Positions 19,108 through 28,605 of a stretch of DNA of 64,000 nucleotides are shown here, piece after piece. The notes below the pieces were generated by a model. That model was not told the DNA's origin. It made no database searches and saw only the letters and a program-made list of their open reading frames with translations. Source of the DNA: Dyella amyloliquefaciens (GTDB lineage: Bacteria > Pseudomonadota > Gammaproteobacteria > Xanthomonadales > Rhodanobacteraceae). A program made the translations under genes and the position numbers. Each line of letters opens with the position of its first letter. The first letter of the stretch is position 1. The stretch lies in contig NZ_SAYT01000005.1 in NCBI RefSeq assembly GCF_004296575.1, positions 310,001 through 374,000 of the forward strand. The letters run 5' to 3'.

Positions 19108-21579
19108 TCAGGCCGCGTCCGCCAGCTTCTTGTTGCGCTCGGCACGACTTGTCGCCGAACGCAACTCGGCCGGATCGAAGTCGTCGACGGCGATGAACTC
19201 GGCCACGCCTTCGCGCACGCGCTTGAGCAGGTCGTGCTCGGCCGCACTGATCACCCCGGCCTGCAGCGCTTCGGCGAGCTGGCCGTTGTAGTCGTGCGAC
19301 TTGAACTGACCGGCCTTCTGCGCCTTGCCGAACTTGCGCTCCACCGGCTCCGCCGCGATCACGTCAGGCAGCAGCGCGTTCATGCGGCCAATGGTGTTGT
19401 TCGCAGTCGGTGCGAGATACGCCCACTCGGTGAGACGGTCGCGCGCCTCGCCTGGCGCCGTGATGAGCGCGGCGACGCGACGACCGAGGCGATCCGACGG
19501 CGGCACTTCGCGACGACCATATGGGAACACCAGCACACGCAGCAGCCAGGCCACCGGCTTCACCGGGAAGTTGCGGATCGCACCATCCAAGGCCATCTGC
19601 GTGCGCCACATGCACTCATGGAACGCCCAGGCCAGCAGCGGACGATCCGCTTCCGGACGGCCGGTGTCCTCGTAGCGCTTGAGCATCGCGCTCGCGATGT
19701 ACAGGTAGCTCAACACGTCGCCGAGACGCGCGGAGAGCTTTTCCTTGAACTTCAGCTTGCCGCCGAGCACGCCCATGAAGGTATCGGCGCACAGCGCCAG
19801 CGCAGCCGAGTAACGATTGAGCTTGCGGTAGTAGCGACGCGTATAGGCGTCACCCGCCGTGTCACCGATGCGCGAACCGGTAAGGCCCAGCGTAAAGCTG
19901 CGCACCGCGTTGGAAATGCCGAAGCCGATATGGCCGAACAGGGCACGGTCGAACGTGCGCAAGCGCTCGCCGTAGTCGGCGATCGACAACGCCTGCATTT
20001 CCTTCAGCACATAAGGATGGCAGCGGATCGCACCCTGGCCGAAGATCATCAGGCTGCGCGTCATGATGTTCGCGCCCTCCACCGTGATCGCGATCGGCAC
20101 GCCCTGCCAGGCGCGGCCCGCATAGTTCTTCGGGCCCAGCTGCACGGCCTTGCCGCCATGCACGTCCATCGCATCACCCGCGATCACGCGACCCCATTCG
20201 GTGGCGTGGTATTTGGCGATGGCGGACGGCACCGCCGGCTTCTCGCCTCGGTCCACCGCCGCCGCCGTGGCGCGCGACAGTGCTGCGGTTGCGTAGGTGA
20301 GGCCACCGATGCGCGCGAGCGCCTCTTCCACGCCCTCGAAGCGGGCAATGGACAGGCCAAACTGCTTGCGCATGCGCGCATACGCGCCGGTCGCGGCCAC
20401 CGCGGCGCGCACGCCGCCGGTGGCGTTGGACGGCAGCGAGATCGCGCGGCCGACCGACAGGCATTCCACCAGCATGCGCCAGCCGTGGCCGGCCATGTGC
20501 GGGCCACCGATCAGCGTCGACAGCGGCACGAACACGTCCTTGCCGTGCAGCGGACCATTCTGGAACGGGATATTGAGCGGGAAGTGGCGGCGGCCGATTT
20601 CCAGGCCCGGCGTCGAACGCGGCAGCAGCGCCAGCGTGATGCCCAGGTCTTCCTTGTCGCCCAGCAGCTTCTCGGGGTCGTACAGGCGGAAAGCCAGGCC
20701 CACCACCGTGGCGATCGGCGCCAGCGTGATGTAGCGCTTGTCGAAGGTGAGCTTCATGCCCAGCGTCTCGACGCCATCCACCATCTGCTTGCACACGATG
20801 CCGAAGTCGGTGATCGACGTGGCATCGGAACCGGCGTATGGGCCGGTGAGCGCGAAGCAGGGAATTTCTTCGCCCACCGCCAGGCGCGGCAGGTAGTGGT
20901 TCTTCTGCTCGTCGCTGCCGTAGTGAAGCAGCAGCTCCGCCGGGCCCAGCGAGTTCGGCACGGCGACGGTGGAGGCCACCGTCGCGGACATCGTCGCCAG
21001 CTTCTGCAGCACCGCCGAATGCGCCAGCGCCGAGAAACCCAGGCCGCCGTACTGCTTCGGGATGATCATGCCGAAGAACTTGTGCTTCTTGATGAAGGCC
21101 CAGACTTCCGGCGGCAGGTCGGCCAGTTCGTGCGTGATCTGCCAGTCGTCGATCATGCCGCACAGCTCTTCGACCGGGCCGTCCATGAAGGCCTGCTCCT
21201 CCACGCTCAGCTCGGGCCGCGGCTGCGTGAGCAGCGCGTGCCAGTCGGGTTTGCCGGAGAACAGTTCGCCTTCGAAACCGACGGTGCCCGCCTCCAGCGC
21301 CGTCTGCTCGGTCTCGGACAGCTTCGGCGTCACCTTGGCAAACATCTTCAGCAGCGGCGCGCTGATCTGCTTGCGACGGAATTGCTTCATCAGCAGCGGC
21401 ACCGCGATCGCCAGCTCGATCACGAGCAGCACGAAGGTGGTCCAGGGTGCACCGGTCAGCGCACCGACCACGACAGTGGTAATCACCGTGGCGATGGCCC
21501 ATGTACGCAGGCTGCTCCGGTGATAGGCACAGGCACCGGTGGCAATGAGTGCCGCCAGCAGGGTCAGGATTACGGACAT
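19108..21579 (-). CDS. fadE: Acyl-CoA dehydrogenase, FadE type
   Basis: First step of beta-oxidation: FAD-dependent desaturation of acyl-CoA, passing electrons to ETF. 823 residues, like E. coli FadE (814) and about twice the size of soluble acyl-CoA dehydrogenases. Two or three N-terminal hydrophobic segments (residues 1-80) are followed by the ACAD domain, with HKFFGMIIPKQYGGLGFSA recognisable, and a C-terminal DUF1974 region. ATG at 21579 is preferred over the adjacent GTG at 21582 because the GAGG site then lies 7 nt away. The matching electron-transfer genes (ETF-QO, etfBA) are at 52-57 kb. Confidence 0.95.
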   Translation of the reverse strand: MSVILTLLAALIATGACAYHRSSLRTWAIATVITTVVVGALTGAPWTTFVLLVIELAIAVPLLMKQFRRKQISAPLLKMFAKVTPKLSETEQTALEAGTVGFEGELFSGKPDWHALLTQPRPELSVEEQAFMDGPVEELCGMIDDWQITHELADLPPEVWAFIKKHKFFGMIIPKQYGGLGFSALAHSAVLQKLATMSATVASTVAVPNSLGPAELLLHYGSDEQKNHYLPRLAVGEEIPCFALTGPYAGSDATSITDFGIVCKQMVDGVETLGMKLTFDKRYITLAPIATVVGLAFRLYDPEKLLGDKEDLGITLALLPRSTPGLEIGRRHFPLNIPFQNGPLHGKDVFVPLSTLIGGPHMAGHGWRMLVECLSVGRAISLPSNATGGVRAAVAATGAYARMRKQFGLSIARFEGVEEALARIGGLTYATAALSRATAAAVDRGEKPAVPSAIAKYHATEWGRVIAGDAMDVHGGKAVQLGPKNYAGRAWQGVPIAITVEGANIMTRSLMIFGQGAIRCHPYVLKEMQALSIADYGERLRTFDRALFGHIGFGISNAVRSFTLGLTGSRIGDTAGDAYTRRYYRKLNRYSAALALCADTFMGVLGGKLKFKEKLSARLGDVLSYLYIASAMLKRYEDTGRPEADRPLLAWAFHECMWRTQMALDGAIRNFPVKPVAWLLRVLVFPYGRREVPPSDRLGRRVAALITAPGEARDRLTEWAYLAPTANNTIGRMNALLPDVIAAEPVERKFGKAQKAGQFKSHDYNGQLAEALQAGVISAAEHDLLKRVREGVAEFIAVDDFDPAELRSATSRAERNKKLADAA

Positions 21580-21622
21580 CACAACACCTCGTTACGGATG
21601 AAGACTTGGCAGATCAAAGGGT

Positions 21623-22522
21623 TCATACGGCCACCGCATCGCCGCGGTCGACATTGGAGAGTTTGCCCACGAACCGTGCTATCTCACGGGTGAAGACATC
21701 GTTGGCATCGCCGGCCACCATGTGGGTGGCGCGCGGCAATTCGACGTGCTCGGCATGCGGCACCAATTGCAGGAATTCATCGACGGTTTCGCGCGACACC
21801 ACATCGCTGCGACCGCCAGAGAGCAGCAGCACCGGCACGCGCACTTTCGCCGCCGCCGCCATCAGGCGCGGCTGGTAGCGCTCGCTTTCCTGGATCAGCT
21901 GGCCGCCCAGCAACGCAGGATCCCAGTGCCAACGCAGCCGGCCATCGCTGCCTTCACGCAACAGCGGACGAAGCTGGTCTTCGGATTTGCGCTCGGCGCG
22001 GTGGGGCAGATAGCGGGCGATTTCCTCGGCGGCCTCGGCGTAGCTGGCGAAACCATCTGGGTGCGCCTGCATGAAGGCCAGGATGCGCTCGACGCCAGCG
22101 GTCTCCCAGCGCGGCGTGATATCGACCATCACCAGAGCACGGAACGAGTGGGGGTCGATCTCGCCGGCCAGCATCAGGCCCAGCAAGCCCCCCATGGAGG
22201 CACCCACCAGGATCGGCTTGCGCAGTTCGGCATGCGCCAGCAGGCGCAGGTCACCGACGAACTGCTCCATGTGGTAGTCCCCGCCAGCCACCCGGCCACT
22301 CTCGCCGTGACCGCGGGCATCGAACGTGACGCAGCGATAACCCTGCTCCGCCAACGCGGTGGAGGCGCCGCGCCAGGCGCCGCGGGTCTGGCCGAAGCCA
22401 TGGGCGAACAGCAGCGTCGGGCTGCCCGAAGGGTGGCGCACCTCAACGGCGAGCTCGAGGCCGTCAACCGAGGCCACTCGTGTCACCGGGGTTTCGATGG
22501 GGGATGTCGATACCATACGCAT
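21623..22522 (-). CDS. Alpha/beta hydrolase
   Basis: 299-residue alpha/beta-fold hydrolase. Oxyanion region HGFGQTRGAW, nucleophile Ser in GASMGG, acid Asp in SGGRSDVVS and His in ATHMVAG are all present. It lies 41 nt ahead of fadE in the same direction and is divergent from a TetR gene, so it probably belongs to the fatty-acid regulon; esterase, lipase or thioesterase activity is possible. The start is uncertain: a TTG at 22540 and ATGs at 22522 and 22516 are in frame without a clear ribosome site. Confidence 0.85.
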   Translation of the reverse strand: MRMVSTSPIETPVTRVASVDGLELAVEVRHPSGSPTLLFAHGFGQTRGAWRGASTALAEQGYRCVTFDARGHGESGRVAGGDYHMEQFVGDLRLLAHAELRKPILVGASMGGLLGLMLAGEIDPHSFRALVMVDITPRWETAGVERILAFMQAHPDGFASYAEAAEEIARYLPHRAERKSEDQLRPLLREGSDGRLRWHWDPALLGGQLIQESERYQPRLMAAAAKVRVPVLLLSGGRSDVVSRETVDEFLQLVPHAEHVELPRATHMVAGDANDVFTREIARFVGKLSNVDRGDAVAV

Positions 22523-22530
22523 GAGTATGG
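22513..22530. promoter_or_regulatory. Inverted repeat, candidate TetR operator
   Basis: CCATAC-GCATGA-GTATGG lies at the start of the hydrolase gene, and a related CATACGCACATGAATG overlaps the tetR start codon (22628-22643). A shared CATACGCA core on both sides of the divergent gap is compatible with binding by the adjacent TetR protein. Weak evidence. Confidence 0.3.
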
Positions 22531-22636
22531 ATTGCGACAAACCGCCACGTCAATATGTGCCGACCCGACGGCAAGGCGATTCGGGGACCTGAAGTTTCAA
22601 CCGATGCACGCTCCCCGACTGAGTTAACATACGCAC

Positions 22637-23215
22637 ATGAATGCAAGCGCCAAACCTGAACGCACTCGCCTTTCCGCCGAGGATTGGGAAGACGCCGCCC
22701 TCAAGCTGATCGCCGACCAGGGCGTCAACGCCCTCGCCGTCGAAGCCCTGGCCCGCCAGCTCGGTGTCACCAAGGGCAGCTTCTATTGGCATTTCCGCAC
22801 CCGCGAAGCCCTGCTCCAGGCCGCCCTGGAGCGCTGGGAGCAGTACGGCGAGCGCGAGGTCATTTCGCAGATCGAGTCCATGCCCGATCCGCGCGCCCGT
22901 TTGCCGGAGCTGTTCCGCCGCGTGGCACATGAGCTGGCGCCCCACCGGGTCTATGCCGCGCTGCTCAAGGCGCTGGACCACCCGCAGGTAGTGCCGGTGA
23001 TGGCCCGCGTTTCCCAGCGCCGCATGGAATTCCTCACCACCATCTACCGCGAAGCCGGGCTGGACTCGCAGGAAGCGCTCAACCGCGCCCGCCTCACTTA
23101 TGCCGCCTATGTCGGCTTCCTGCAGCTCAACTTCACCCTGGGCCTGCCGCGGATCAGCCACGATGAGTTCGACGCCTACGTCGAACACATGATCAGGACG
23201 CTGACTCCGAACTGA
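22637..23215 (+). CDS. TetR family transcriptional regulator
   Basis: 192 residues with an N-terminal helix-turn-helix (LARQLGVTKGSFYWHFRTRE, about residues 39-58) and an all-helical ligand domain. Divergent from the hydrolase-fadE pair, the typical place for a local repressor of fatty-acid degradation genes (compare PsrA and FadR of TetR type), so an acyl-CoA ligand is a reasonable guess. Followed by a strong terminator. Confidence 0.88.
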   Translation: MNASAKPERTRLSAEDWEDAALKLIADQGVNALAVEALARQLGVTKGSFYWHFRTREALLQAALERWEQYGEREVISQIESMPDPRARLPELFRRVAHELAPHRVYAALLKALDHPQVVPVMARVSQRRMEFLTTIYREAGLDSQEALNRARLTYAAYVGFLQLNFTLGLPRISHDEFDAYVEHMIRTLTPN

Positions 23216-23240
23216 GTTCGGGGGGGCATCTGCCTACACA

Positions 23241-23267
23241 AAACGCCGCCTTCGGGCGGCGTTTTTT
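23241..23267 (+). terminator. Rho-independent terminator of the tetR gene
   Basis: AAACGCCGCC-TTCG-GGCGGCGTTT: a perfect 10-bp stem with UUCG tetraloop, continued by a T run. Confidence 0.92.
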
Positions 23268-23450
23268 ATGGTCTGCGCCCACTGGTAGCAAAGCGGTCCA
23301 AGTGGTCTGCAATCCGGCCCCTAACTGCCGGCTCAGGCAGCATTTTATGGTGCGCCCAGTTACCTTTTGCTGCGTCCCACCTTGCGATGCCAGTGCACGT
23401 AAGTTAGCGTTTCTACTCTTTTTTAGCTTAAGACCAGAGTGAGGAACATG

Positions 23451-25211
23451 ATGTCGAGCAAGCTGGAATCGCTGCAGCGCTGGGTTGACGAAGTGGCGGC
23501 CCTGACCCGCCCCGCGAAGATCCATTGGTGCGACGGCTCTGATGCCGAATACCGCCAGCTCGTGCGGCAGATGCTGCAGACCGGCGACTTGATCGAACTC
23601 AACCAGCAGACCCACCCGGGTTGCTACCTCCATCGCTCGAGCCCTTCCGACGTGGCCCGAGTCGAACACCTCACCTTCGTCTGCACCAAGGACGAGCAGG
23701 ACGCTGGCCCGAACAACCACTGGATGGCTCCTACGGACGCGCACGCCAAGATGGACGCGCTGTTCGACGGCTGCATGGAAGGCCGCACCATGTACGTCAT
23801 CCCGTACTGCATGGGCCCGATCGATTCCCCGCTGGCACGCTGCGGCGTGGAGATCACCGACAGCCCGTACGTGGTGGCCAACATGCGCACCATGACTCGC
23901 ATGGGCGCCGCCGCACAGGCACGCATCGAGCGCGAAGGCAGCTTCGTAAAGGGCCTGCACTCCACCGGCGAACTCGACCCCGAGCGTCGCTTCATCATGC
24001 ACTTCCCCGAGGAGCTGACCATCAAGTCGTACGGCTCCGGCTACGGCGGCAACGCGCTGCTGGGCAAGAAGTGCCACGCGTTGCGCATCGCCAGCTACCA
24101 GGCGAAGTCCGAGGGTTGGCTGGCCGAGCACATGCTCATCGTCGGCATCGAGAACCCCAAGGGCGAAACGCACTACGTCGCCGCGGCGTTCCCGTCGGCC
24201 TGCGGCAAGACCAACCTCGCCATGCTCATTCCGCCGGAGGGCTACCGCAAGGACGGCTGGAAGGTGTGGACCGTGGGCGACGACATCTGCTGGATGCGCC
24301 CCGGCGCGGATGGACGTCTATACGCCATCAACCCGGAAGCCGGCTACTTCGGCGTCGCCCCGGGCACCAGCGTCGCTACCAACCCGAATGCGCTGACGAC
24401 CATCGCGCGCGACACGATCTTCACCAACGTCGCCGTCACCGCAGACAACCAGCCGTGGTGGGAAGGCCTGCCGGGCAAGCCGGTCACCGATTGGCAGGGC
24501 CGTCCGTACGATCCGGCCAACGGCCCGGCCGCCCATCCCAACTCCCGCTTCACCGTGAGTGCGAAGCAATGCCCGACCTGGTCGCCGCGTGCGGAGGATT
24601 CGCAGGGCGTGCCGATCAGCGCCATCGTGTTCGGCGGCCGCCGTCCGTCGCTGGTACCCCTGGTGTTCGAGGCGCGCGACTGGGCACACGGCGTGCTGAT
24701 TGGTGCGGCGATGGGCTCGGAAACCACCGCCGCCGCCACCGGTGCAGTGGGCGTGCTGCGCCGCGATTCGATGGCGATGAAGCCGTTCGCCGGCTACCAC
24801 TACGGCGACTATTTCCGTCACTGGCTGTCGTTCGACAAGCAGGGCGCCAAGCTGCCGAAGATCTTCCACGTGAACTGGTTCCGCAAGGGCGAGGACGGCC
24901 GTTTCCTGTGGCCAGGTTACGGTGACAACCTGCGCGTGCTGGAGTGGATGATCGACCGCGTCGAGGGTCGCGCCAAGGGCCGTCAGACGCCGATCGGCAC
25001 CGTGCCCTCGGATGGCGAGCTCAAGCTCGACGGCCTCTCGCTCGACCGTCGTACCGTCGACACCCTGCTCCACGTCGACCACACCGGCTGGAGCGACGAG
25101 CTCACGGCCATTGGTGAGTACCTGCACAGCTTCGGCGATCGACTGCCGGACGCATTGCACGTTGAACAGCAGCGCATCGCCAAGGCGCTGGATACCGCCG
25201 AGGCCGCTTGA
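23451..25211 (+). CDS. pckG: Phosphoenolpyruvate carboxykinase (GTP)
   Basis: Converts oxaloacetate to PEP for gluconeogenesis, using GTP. 586 residues with the GTP-class motifs: P-loop FPSACGKTN, the YGGNALLGKKC region carrying metal ligands, and the GDDICWMR segment. GTG 23439, ATG 23448 and ATG 23451 are all in frame; 23451 gives the best spacing (6 nt) to GAGG at 23441-23444. The gap from 23268 to 23440 shows no clear promoter hexamers. Ends at a REP pair. Confidence 0.96.
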   Translation: MSSKLESLQRWVDEVAALTRPAKIHWCDGSDAEYRQLVRQMLQTGDLIELNQQTHPGCYLHRSSPSDVARVEHLTFVCTKDEQDAGPNNHWMAPTDAHAKMDALFDGCMEGRTMYVIPYCMGPIDSPLARCGVEITDSPYVVANMRTMTRMGAAAQARIEREGSFVKGLHSTGELDPERRFIMHFPEELTIKSYGSGYGGNALLGKKCHALRIASYQAKSEGWLAEHMLIVGIENPKGETHYVAAAFPSACGKTNLAMLIPPEGYRKDGWKVWTVGDDICWMRPGADGRLYAINPEAGYFGVAPGTSVATNPNALTTIARDTIFTNVAVTADNQPWWEGLPGKPVTDWQGRPYDPANGPAAHPNSRFTVSAKQCPTWSPRAEDSQGVPISAIVFGGRRPSLVPLVFEARDWAHGVLIGAAMGSETTAAATGAVGVLRRDSMAMKPFAGYHYGDYFRHWLSFDKQGAKLPKIFHVNWFRKGEDGRFLWPGYGDNLRVLEWMIDRVEGRAKGRQTPIGTVPSDGELKLDGLSLDRRTVDTLLHVDHTGWSDELTAIGEYLHSFGDRLPDALHVEQQRIAKALDTAEAA

Positions 25212-25217
25212 CCCAAC

Positions 25218-25241
25218 GGCCGGCCACAACAATGGCCGGCC
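25218..25241 (+). terminator. Hairpin after pckG
   Basis: GGCCGGCCA-CAACAA-TGGCCGGCC forms a 9-bp perfect stem six bases after the pckG stop. No T run follows, so it may need Rho or act as an mRNA 3' stabiliser. Confidence 0.45.
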
Positions 25242-25252
25242 TCACCTATCCC

Positions 25253-25337
25253 CTGTAGGAGCGCACCCAGTGCGCGACCGCGGAGCTACGGTCTCACCGC
25301 TCCGTAGGCCTTTCGCGCACTGGGTGCGCTCCTACAG
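25253..25337. repeat. REP pair (BIME), family A, copy 3
   Basis: Arms 25253-25277 and 25313-25337 are perfect reverse complements over 25 bases. The centre again starts CCGCGGAG and ends TCACCGCTCCGTAGG, as at 9.4 kb, so the whole two-REP unit moved or was copied as one module. Confidence 0.88.
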
Positions 25338-25406
25338 GTGCGAGAATCGGCCTCACTGGCCACTTCTCTAAACCCTTCCGATCTTCGGCGCATCCAAGCT
25401 GGCAAG

Positions 25407-25991
25407 ATGACCGCAGCCTGCCCAGCCACCGGAACCCTGATGCCGCCTCCAGCGCCTGCCGCGGAGCCTACTGACACGGACGATGTCCGCGCGGCCGCGG
25501 CTGGCGACAGGCAGGCGTTCCATCGGCTGTATCGGCTGCATGTGGACCGTGTCTATGGTGCCGTCTACCGCCTGGCCGGCTATGACCACGCCCGTGCGGA
25601 AGACCTCACGCAGGATGCGTTCGTGCGCGCCTGGCAGAAGCTTTCCGGGTTTCGCCACGAAAGCTCGTTCGGTACATGGCTGTACCGCCTGGCGGTGAAC
25701 GTCGCGCTGATGGATATCAGGGCACGTGGCGCCGATCCGGTGAGCATGATGGACGAGGACAATATCCCCGACCGCGGCGTGACACCGTTCTGCGCGGCCG
25801 AGCGCGAAGAACTTGAACGTGCCATCGGCAAACTGCCGCCGCGGGCACGTGCGGTACTGGTATTGCACGACATCGAAGGCTGGCGCCACGAGGAAATCGG
25901 CGTCGAGCTGGGCATGGCAGTGGGATCGTCGAAAGCGCAGCTGCATCGCGCACGCGGCCTGCTGCGGAAAGTATTGGGAGAACAGGCATGA
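25407..25991 (+). CDS. ECF-type RNA polymerase sigma factor
   Basis: 194 residues with sigma region 2 (AFHRLYRLHVDRVYGAVYRL, DLTQDAFVRAWQKL, about residues 35-95) and region 4 (LPPRARAVLVLHDIEGW... EIGVELGMAVGSSKAQLHRAR, about 135-185). It belongs to the RpoE-like group. The frame is open back into the REP repeat; ATG 25407 is chosen, but ATG 25440 is also possible. Overlaps the next gene by ATGA, the usual sigma/anti-sigma pairing. Confidence 0.93.
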   Translation: MTAACPATGTLMPPPAPAAEPTDTDDVRAAAAGDRQAFHRLYRLHVDRVYGAVYRLAGYDHARAEDLTQDAFVRAWQKLSGFRHESSFGTWLYRLAVNVALMDIRARGADPVSMMDEDNIPDRGVTPFCAAEREELERAIGKLPPRARAVLVLHDIEGWRHEEIGVELGMAVGSSKAQLHRARGLLRKVLGEQA

Positions 25992-26431
25992 ACGAATTCG
26001 AATGGCTCCGCCAGACCCGCGCCCTGCGCGAACCCGTATCGCCACGCCGCGACCTGTGGCAGGCGATCGATGCCGCGCTGGATGACGCCACATCGAACGC
26101 CCCGGCGCCGCGCCGCAGTACAGCGCAGCGCGCGCAAGGCTGGCTGCTCGCCGCCAGTTTTGCGGGCATGTCGCTGCTTGCCGGCAGCCTTGCCGTACAC
26201 CTGCGCGATCGCCCGCTTGCGACGGCAGCAATCCAGGCCACGCCGGACACCGAGCGCTGGCGCCCGTCGGATCCGCGTCTCGCGGGTGCGGCCGTGGAAT
26301 TTGATGCCGCCGGCATGGAGCTGCGCCAGGCCATGGAACAGGCACCCAATTCACCTGCATTGCAACGCCTGCTATATCGCATGCAAAAACAACAGTCGCA
26401 GCTGCGACAGTTGGAACACCAGGCTGGTTGA
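25988..26431 (+). CDS. Putative anti-sigma factor (single-pass membrane protein)
   Basis: 147 residues: a cytoplasmic N terminus (about 1-48), one membrane helix (about 50-70) and a periplasmic part ending in a Gln-rich helix. Position immediately after and coupled to the ECF sigma gene is the main reason for the call; no zinc-binding ZAS motif (HxxxCxxC) is visible. Followed by the DUF4097 gene in the same direction. Confidence 0.65.
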   Translation: MNEFEWLRQTRALREPVSPRRDLWQAIDAALDDATSNAPAPRRSTAQRAQGWLLAASFAGMSLLAGSLAVHLRDRPLATAAIQATPDTERWRPSDPRLAGAAVEFDAAGMELRQAMEQAPNSPALQRLLYRMQKQQSQLRQLEHQAG

Positions 26432-26450
26432 GTCCAGCGGAGCCTTCACC

Positions 26451-27353
26451 ATGAAAACCGCACGCATCATCCCACTCCTGCTCAGCCTGTCGATCGGCCA
26501 GGCCCTGGCCGACACGCCCATCAACCTCAACCATGACGCAGCACCCAACGCGCGCATCAGCATCAGCAACGTGAAGGGCGCAGTCACCATCACCGCCTGG
26601 GATCGCAACCAGGTGCAGGTCGGCGGCCGCCTTGGCGATGGCGCAAAGCCGCTCGCCATCGAGGGCAGCAACAGCGACATGACGATCAAGGTGGAGTCGC
26701 AGGGCAAGGCCGGATGGTTCAACTGGAACAACGAGAACTCGATGGGCTCGACCACGCTGGACATCCGCGTGCCCAAGGGCGCCTCGCTTGATGTGGACGT
26801 GGTGAGTGCACCGCTCAGCATCGACGGCATCGAGGGTGGGACGATCAAGGCCAATACGGTCAGCGGCAAGGCCCGCGTGAACGCGCGCTCGCCCCGCATC
26901 GACGTGGACAGCGTAAGCGGCAGCATCGAGCTGGCCGGCAGTGCGGATCGCGTGTCGTTGCAAACCGTGAGCGGCGACATCCTCGCTCCGAACGTGATCA
27001 GCGATGCGGACTTGCAGACCGTGTCCGGCCGCATCCGCGTCAGCGGCGGACCCTGGCGGAAACTCAGTCTCAGCACGGTCTCCGGCGATGTGCAGCTGGC
27101 TGGTGGCCTCGCTCCCAACGGCACCTTCGACGTCGACAGCATGAGCGGCGACGTGCAGGTGCAGGTGCCCTCCAACCTCTCGGCCGTGATCCACGCCAGC
27201 ACCTTCAGTGGCGACCTGCGCAGCGATTTCGGTACTGTGCAGAAAGTGGAGCACGGCCCAGGCAGCGAATTGCAGGCCACCGCCGGCTCCGGCAGCGCCA
27301 AGATGAAGATCGAGACCTTCAGCGGCGACCTGCGGATCCGCCGGCAGGACTGA
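26451..27353 (+). CDS. DUF4097 beta-helix secreted protein
   Basis: 300 residues with a signal peptide (cleaved after about residue 21, QALA). The body consists of short repeats of the form (T/S)(V/M/F)SG(D/S/R)(I/L/V), at least seven of them, as expected for a right-handed beta-solenoid. DUF4097 proteins commonly lie next to ECF sigma or PspC-like genes; function is unknown but envelope-associated. GGAG lies 8 nt before the ATG. Third gene of the sigma operon. Confidence 0.82.
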   Translation: MKTARIIPLLLSLSIGQALADTPINLNHDAAPNARISISNVKGAVTITAWDRNQVQVGGRLGDGAKPLAIEGSNSDMTIKVESQGKAGWFNWNNENSMGSTTLDIRVPKGASLDVDVVSAPLSIDGIEGGTIKANTVSGKARVNARSPRIDVDSVSGSIELAGSADRVSLQTVSGDILAPNVISDADLQTVSGRIRVSGGPWRKLSLSTVSGDVQLAGGLAPNGTFDVDSMSGDVQVQVPSNLSAVIHASTFSGDLRSDFGTVQKVEHGPGSELQATAGSGSAKMKIETFSGDLRIRRQD

Positions 27354-27371
27354 GTTTCGCTACCGCAACGA

Positions 27372-27398
27372 AAAACGCCGGGCATGGCCCGGCGTTTT
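27372..27398. terminator. Bidirectional terminator
   Basis: AAAACGCCGGGC-ATG-GCCCGGCGTTTT, a perfect 12-bp stem between the convergent DUF4097 gene and the envelope protein gene. Confidence 0.9.
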
Positions 27399-27428
27399 GC
27401 TGTCTGGGGAGCCGCGAGGCTCTACCGA

Positions 27429-28340
27429 TCAAAGATCCTGGTGGTACTGCACGTACGGCGTGCGGGACTGATCCGGCTCCGGGCCTACCGGCGTGTTCAG
27501 ACTGTTGCCCGACGACCACAGATTCTGCGCGCCGATGCTCAACTGACCCTGCCACGGCAAACGCCAGGTCACGCCCAGGTCGATGCTGCTCCAGCGGCGA
27601 TCCGGGTTGCTGTAACCCGCACCCGGGACGCCAGCCTGCGGCTGCATGGTGCGACCGACGATGCTGCCGCTCAACGGGCCACTGTCCACGCCGAAGCTCA
27701 GCGCCTTCTGGTCGAGCGCATTGACGCCGAGCATATTGCCCGGGAGCAGGTGCACGCGACCCACGCTGGCGCCGAGATCGATACCGCTCTTGGCGTCCAG
27801 CGCCAGACGTCCGCGCGCATTGACCTGCGTGCTGCTGTCAAAGCCGGAAAGGCCGTTCACACCGGGCGTGGCGCCGGGCAGCAGGCGTGGCAGGTTGGCG
27901 TTGCCAGGCACGGAATCCGTACCCAGGCTCAGGCCAAGGCTGTAACGGCCGGTGCTGTAGGTGGCACCCACTTCGCTGCCGATGACACGCGGCGCCTGGT
28001 TGTTAGCCCAGTCATGCTCGCTCACACCGACATGAGCCTGCAGGTTCGGGCCCACGCCATACTGGACATCGGAGGACTGCACGGTTGCCGAATCGAGCGC
28101 CCGGAACTGCAACGGAGCATCGGCGCGCTGGGCCGTCGTCAGCGAATCACTGCGGCTCTGCACGGCCATCCATTGCCCGTTGGCACCGCGCCACAACGGC
28201 ACGGAGCCTGAGCTGGACGAGTCCGGAGCCTGTGTAATCAAGCGGTTACCAGCTGCATCGTACCAATCATTGGCCGCAGACTGCCCTGCCGCGACAAACG
28301 GCATGAACAGCAGTGGCAATGACAAGATCAAACGACGCAT
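27429..28340 (-). CDS. Exported protein, probably outer-membrane or envelope associated
   Basis: 303 residues with a clear signal peptide (MRRLILSLPLLFMPFVAAGQ). The mature part is rich in alternating polar and hydrophobic strands with short turns, e.g. YSLGLSLGTDS and SSIDLGVTWRLPWQGQLSIGAQNL, suggesting a beta-rich barrel-like fold, although it ends in HQDL rather than an aromatic residue. No named family recognised. The frame is open upstream to 28544, but the ATG at 28340 is chosen for the signal peptide. Confidence 0.72.
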   Translation of the reverse strand: MRRLILSLPLLFMPFVAAGQSAANDWYDAAGNRLITQAPDSSSSGSVPLWRGANGQWMAVQSRSDSLTTAQRADAPLQFRALDSATVQSSDVQYGVGPNLQAHVGVSEHDWANNQAPRVIGSEVGATYSTGRYSLGLSLGTDSVPGNANLPRLLPGATPGVNGLSGFDSSTQVNARGRLALDAKSGIDLGASVGRVHLLPGNMLGVNALDQKALSFGVDSGPLSGSIVGRTMQPQAGVPGAGYSNPDRRWSSIDLGVTWRLPWQGQLSIGAQNLWSSGNSLNTPVGPEPDQSRTPYVQYHQDL

Positions 28341-28605
28341 GTACGCGATAACTCCCGCGGCACCTGTATAACGGGCTGGAAGTCGTCCCCTCCCAGAGAC
28401 GATTACGCCCGAACGATACCACGTTTTACTTTTTACTAACACCCAAATCTTGGCTTTGTGAACCAGATCGGTTATCACCTGAATCACGTTTTTTTGACAT
28501 TCTGGATCACCATTGGTTCCTCCCGTGGTGTCAGCCAGCGACAAAGCTGAATGGAGGCGCTATATAGTCGCTTCTGTCGACTACGCGCGGACCTGCCTGC
28601 GACTG

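Noticed and set aside
19015-21693. Long plus-strand open frame of about 890 codons opposite fadE
   Set aside because: Composition is His/Arg/Gln-rich with no domains; it is the GC-driven mirror of fadE.
28457-28477. Imperfect palindrome GTGAACC-AGATC-GGTTATCAC as an operator
   Set aside because: Arms differ by two bases in length and no matching regulator or second copy was found.
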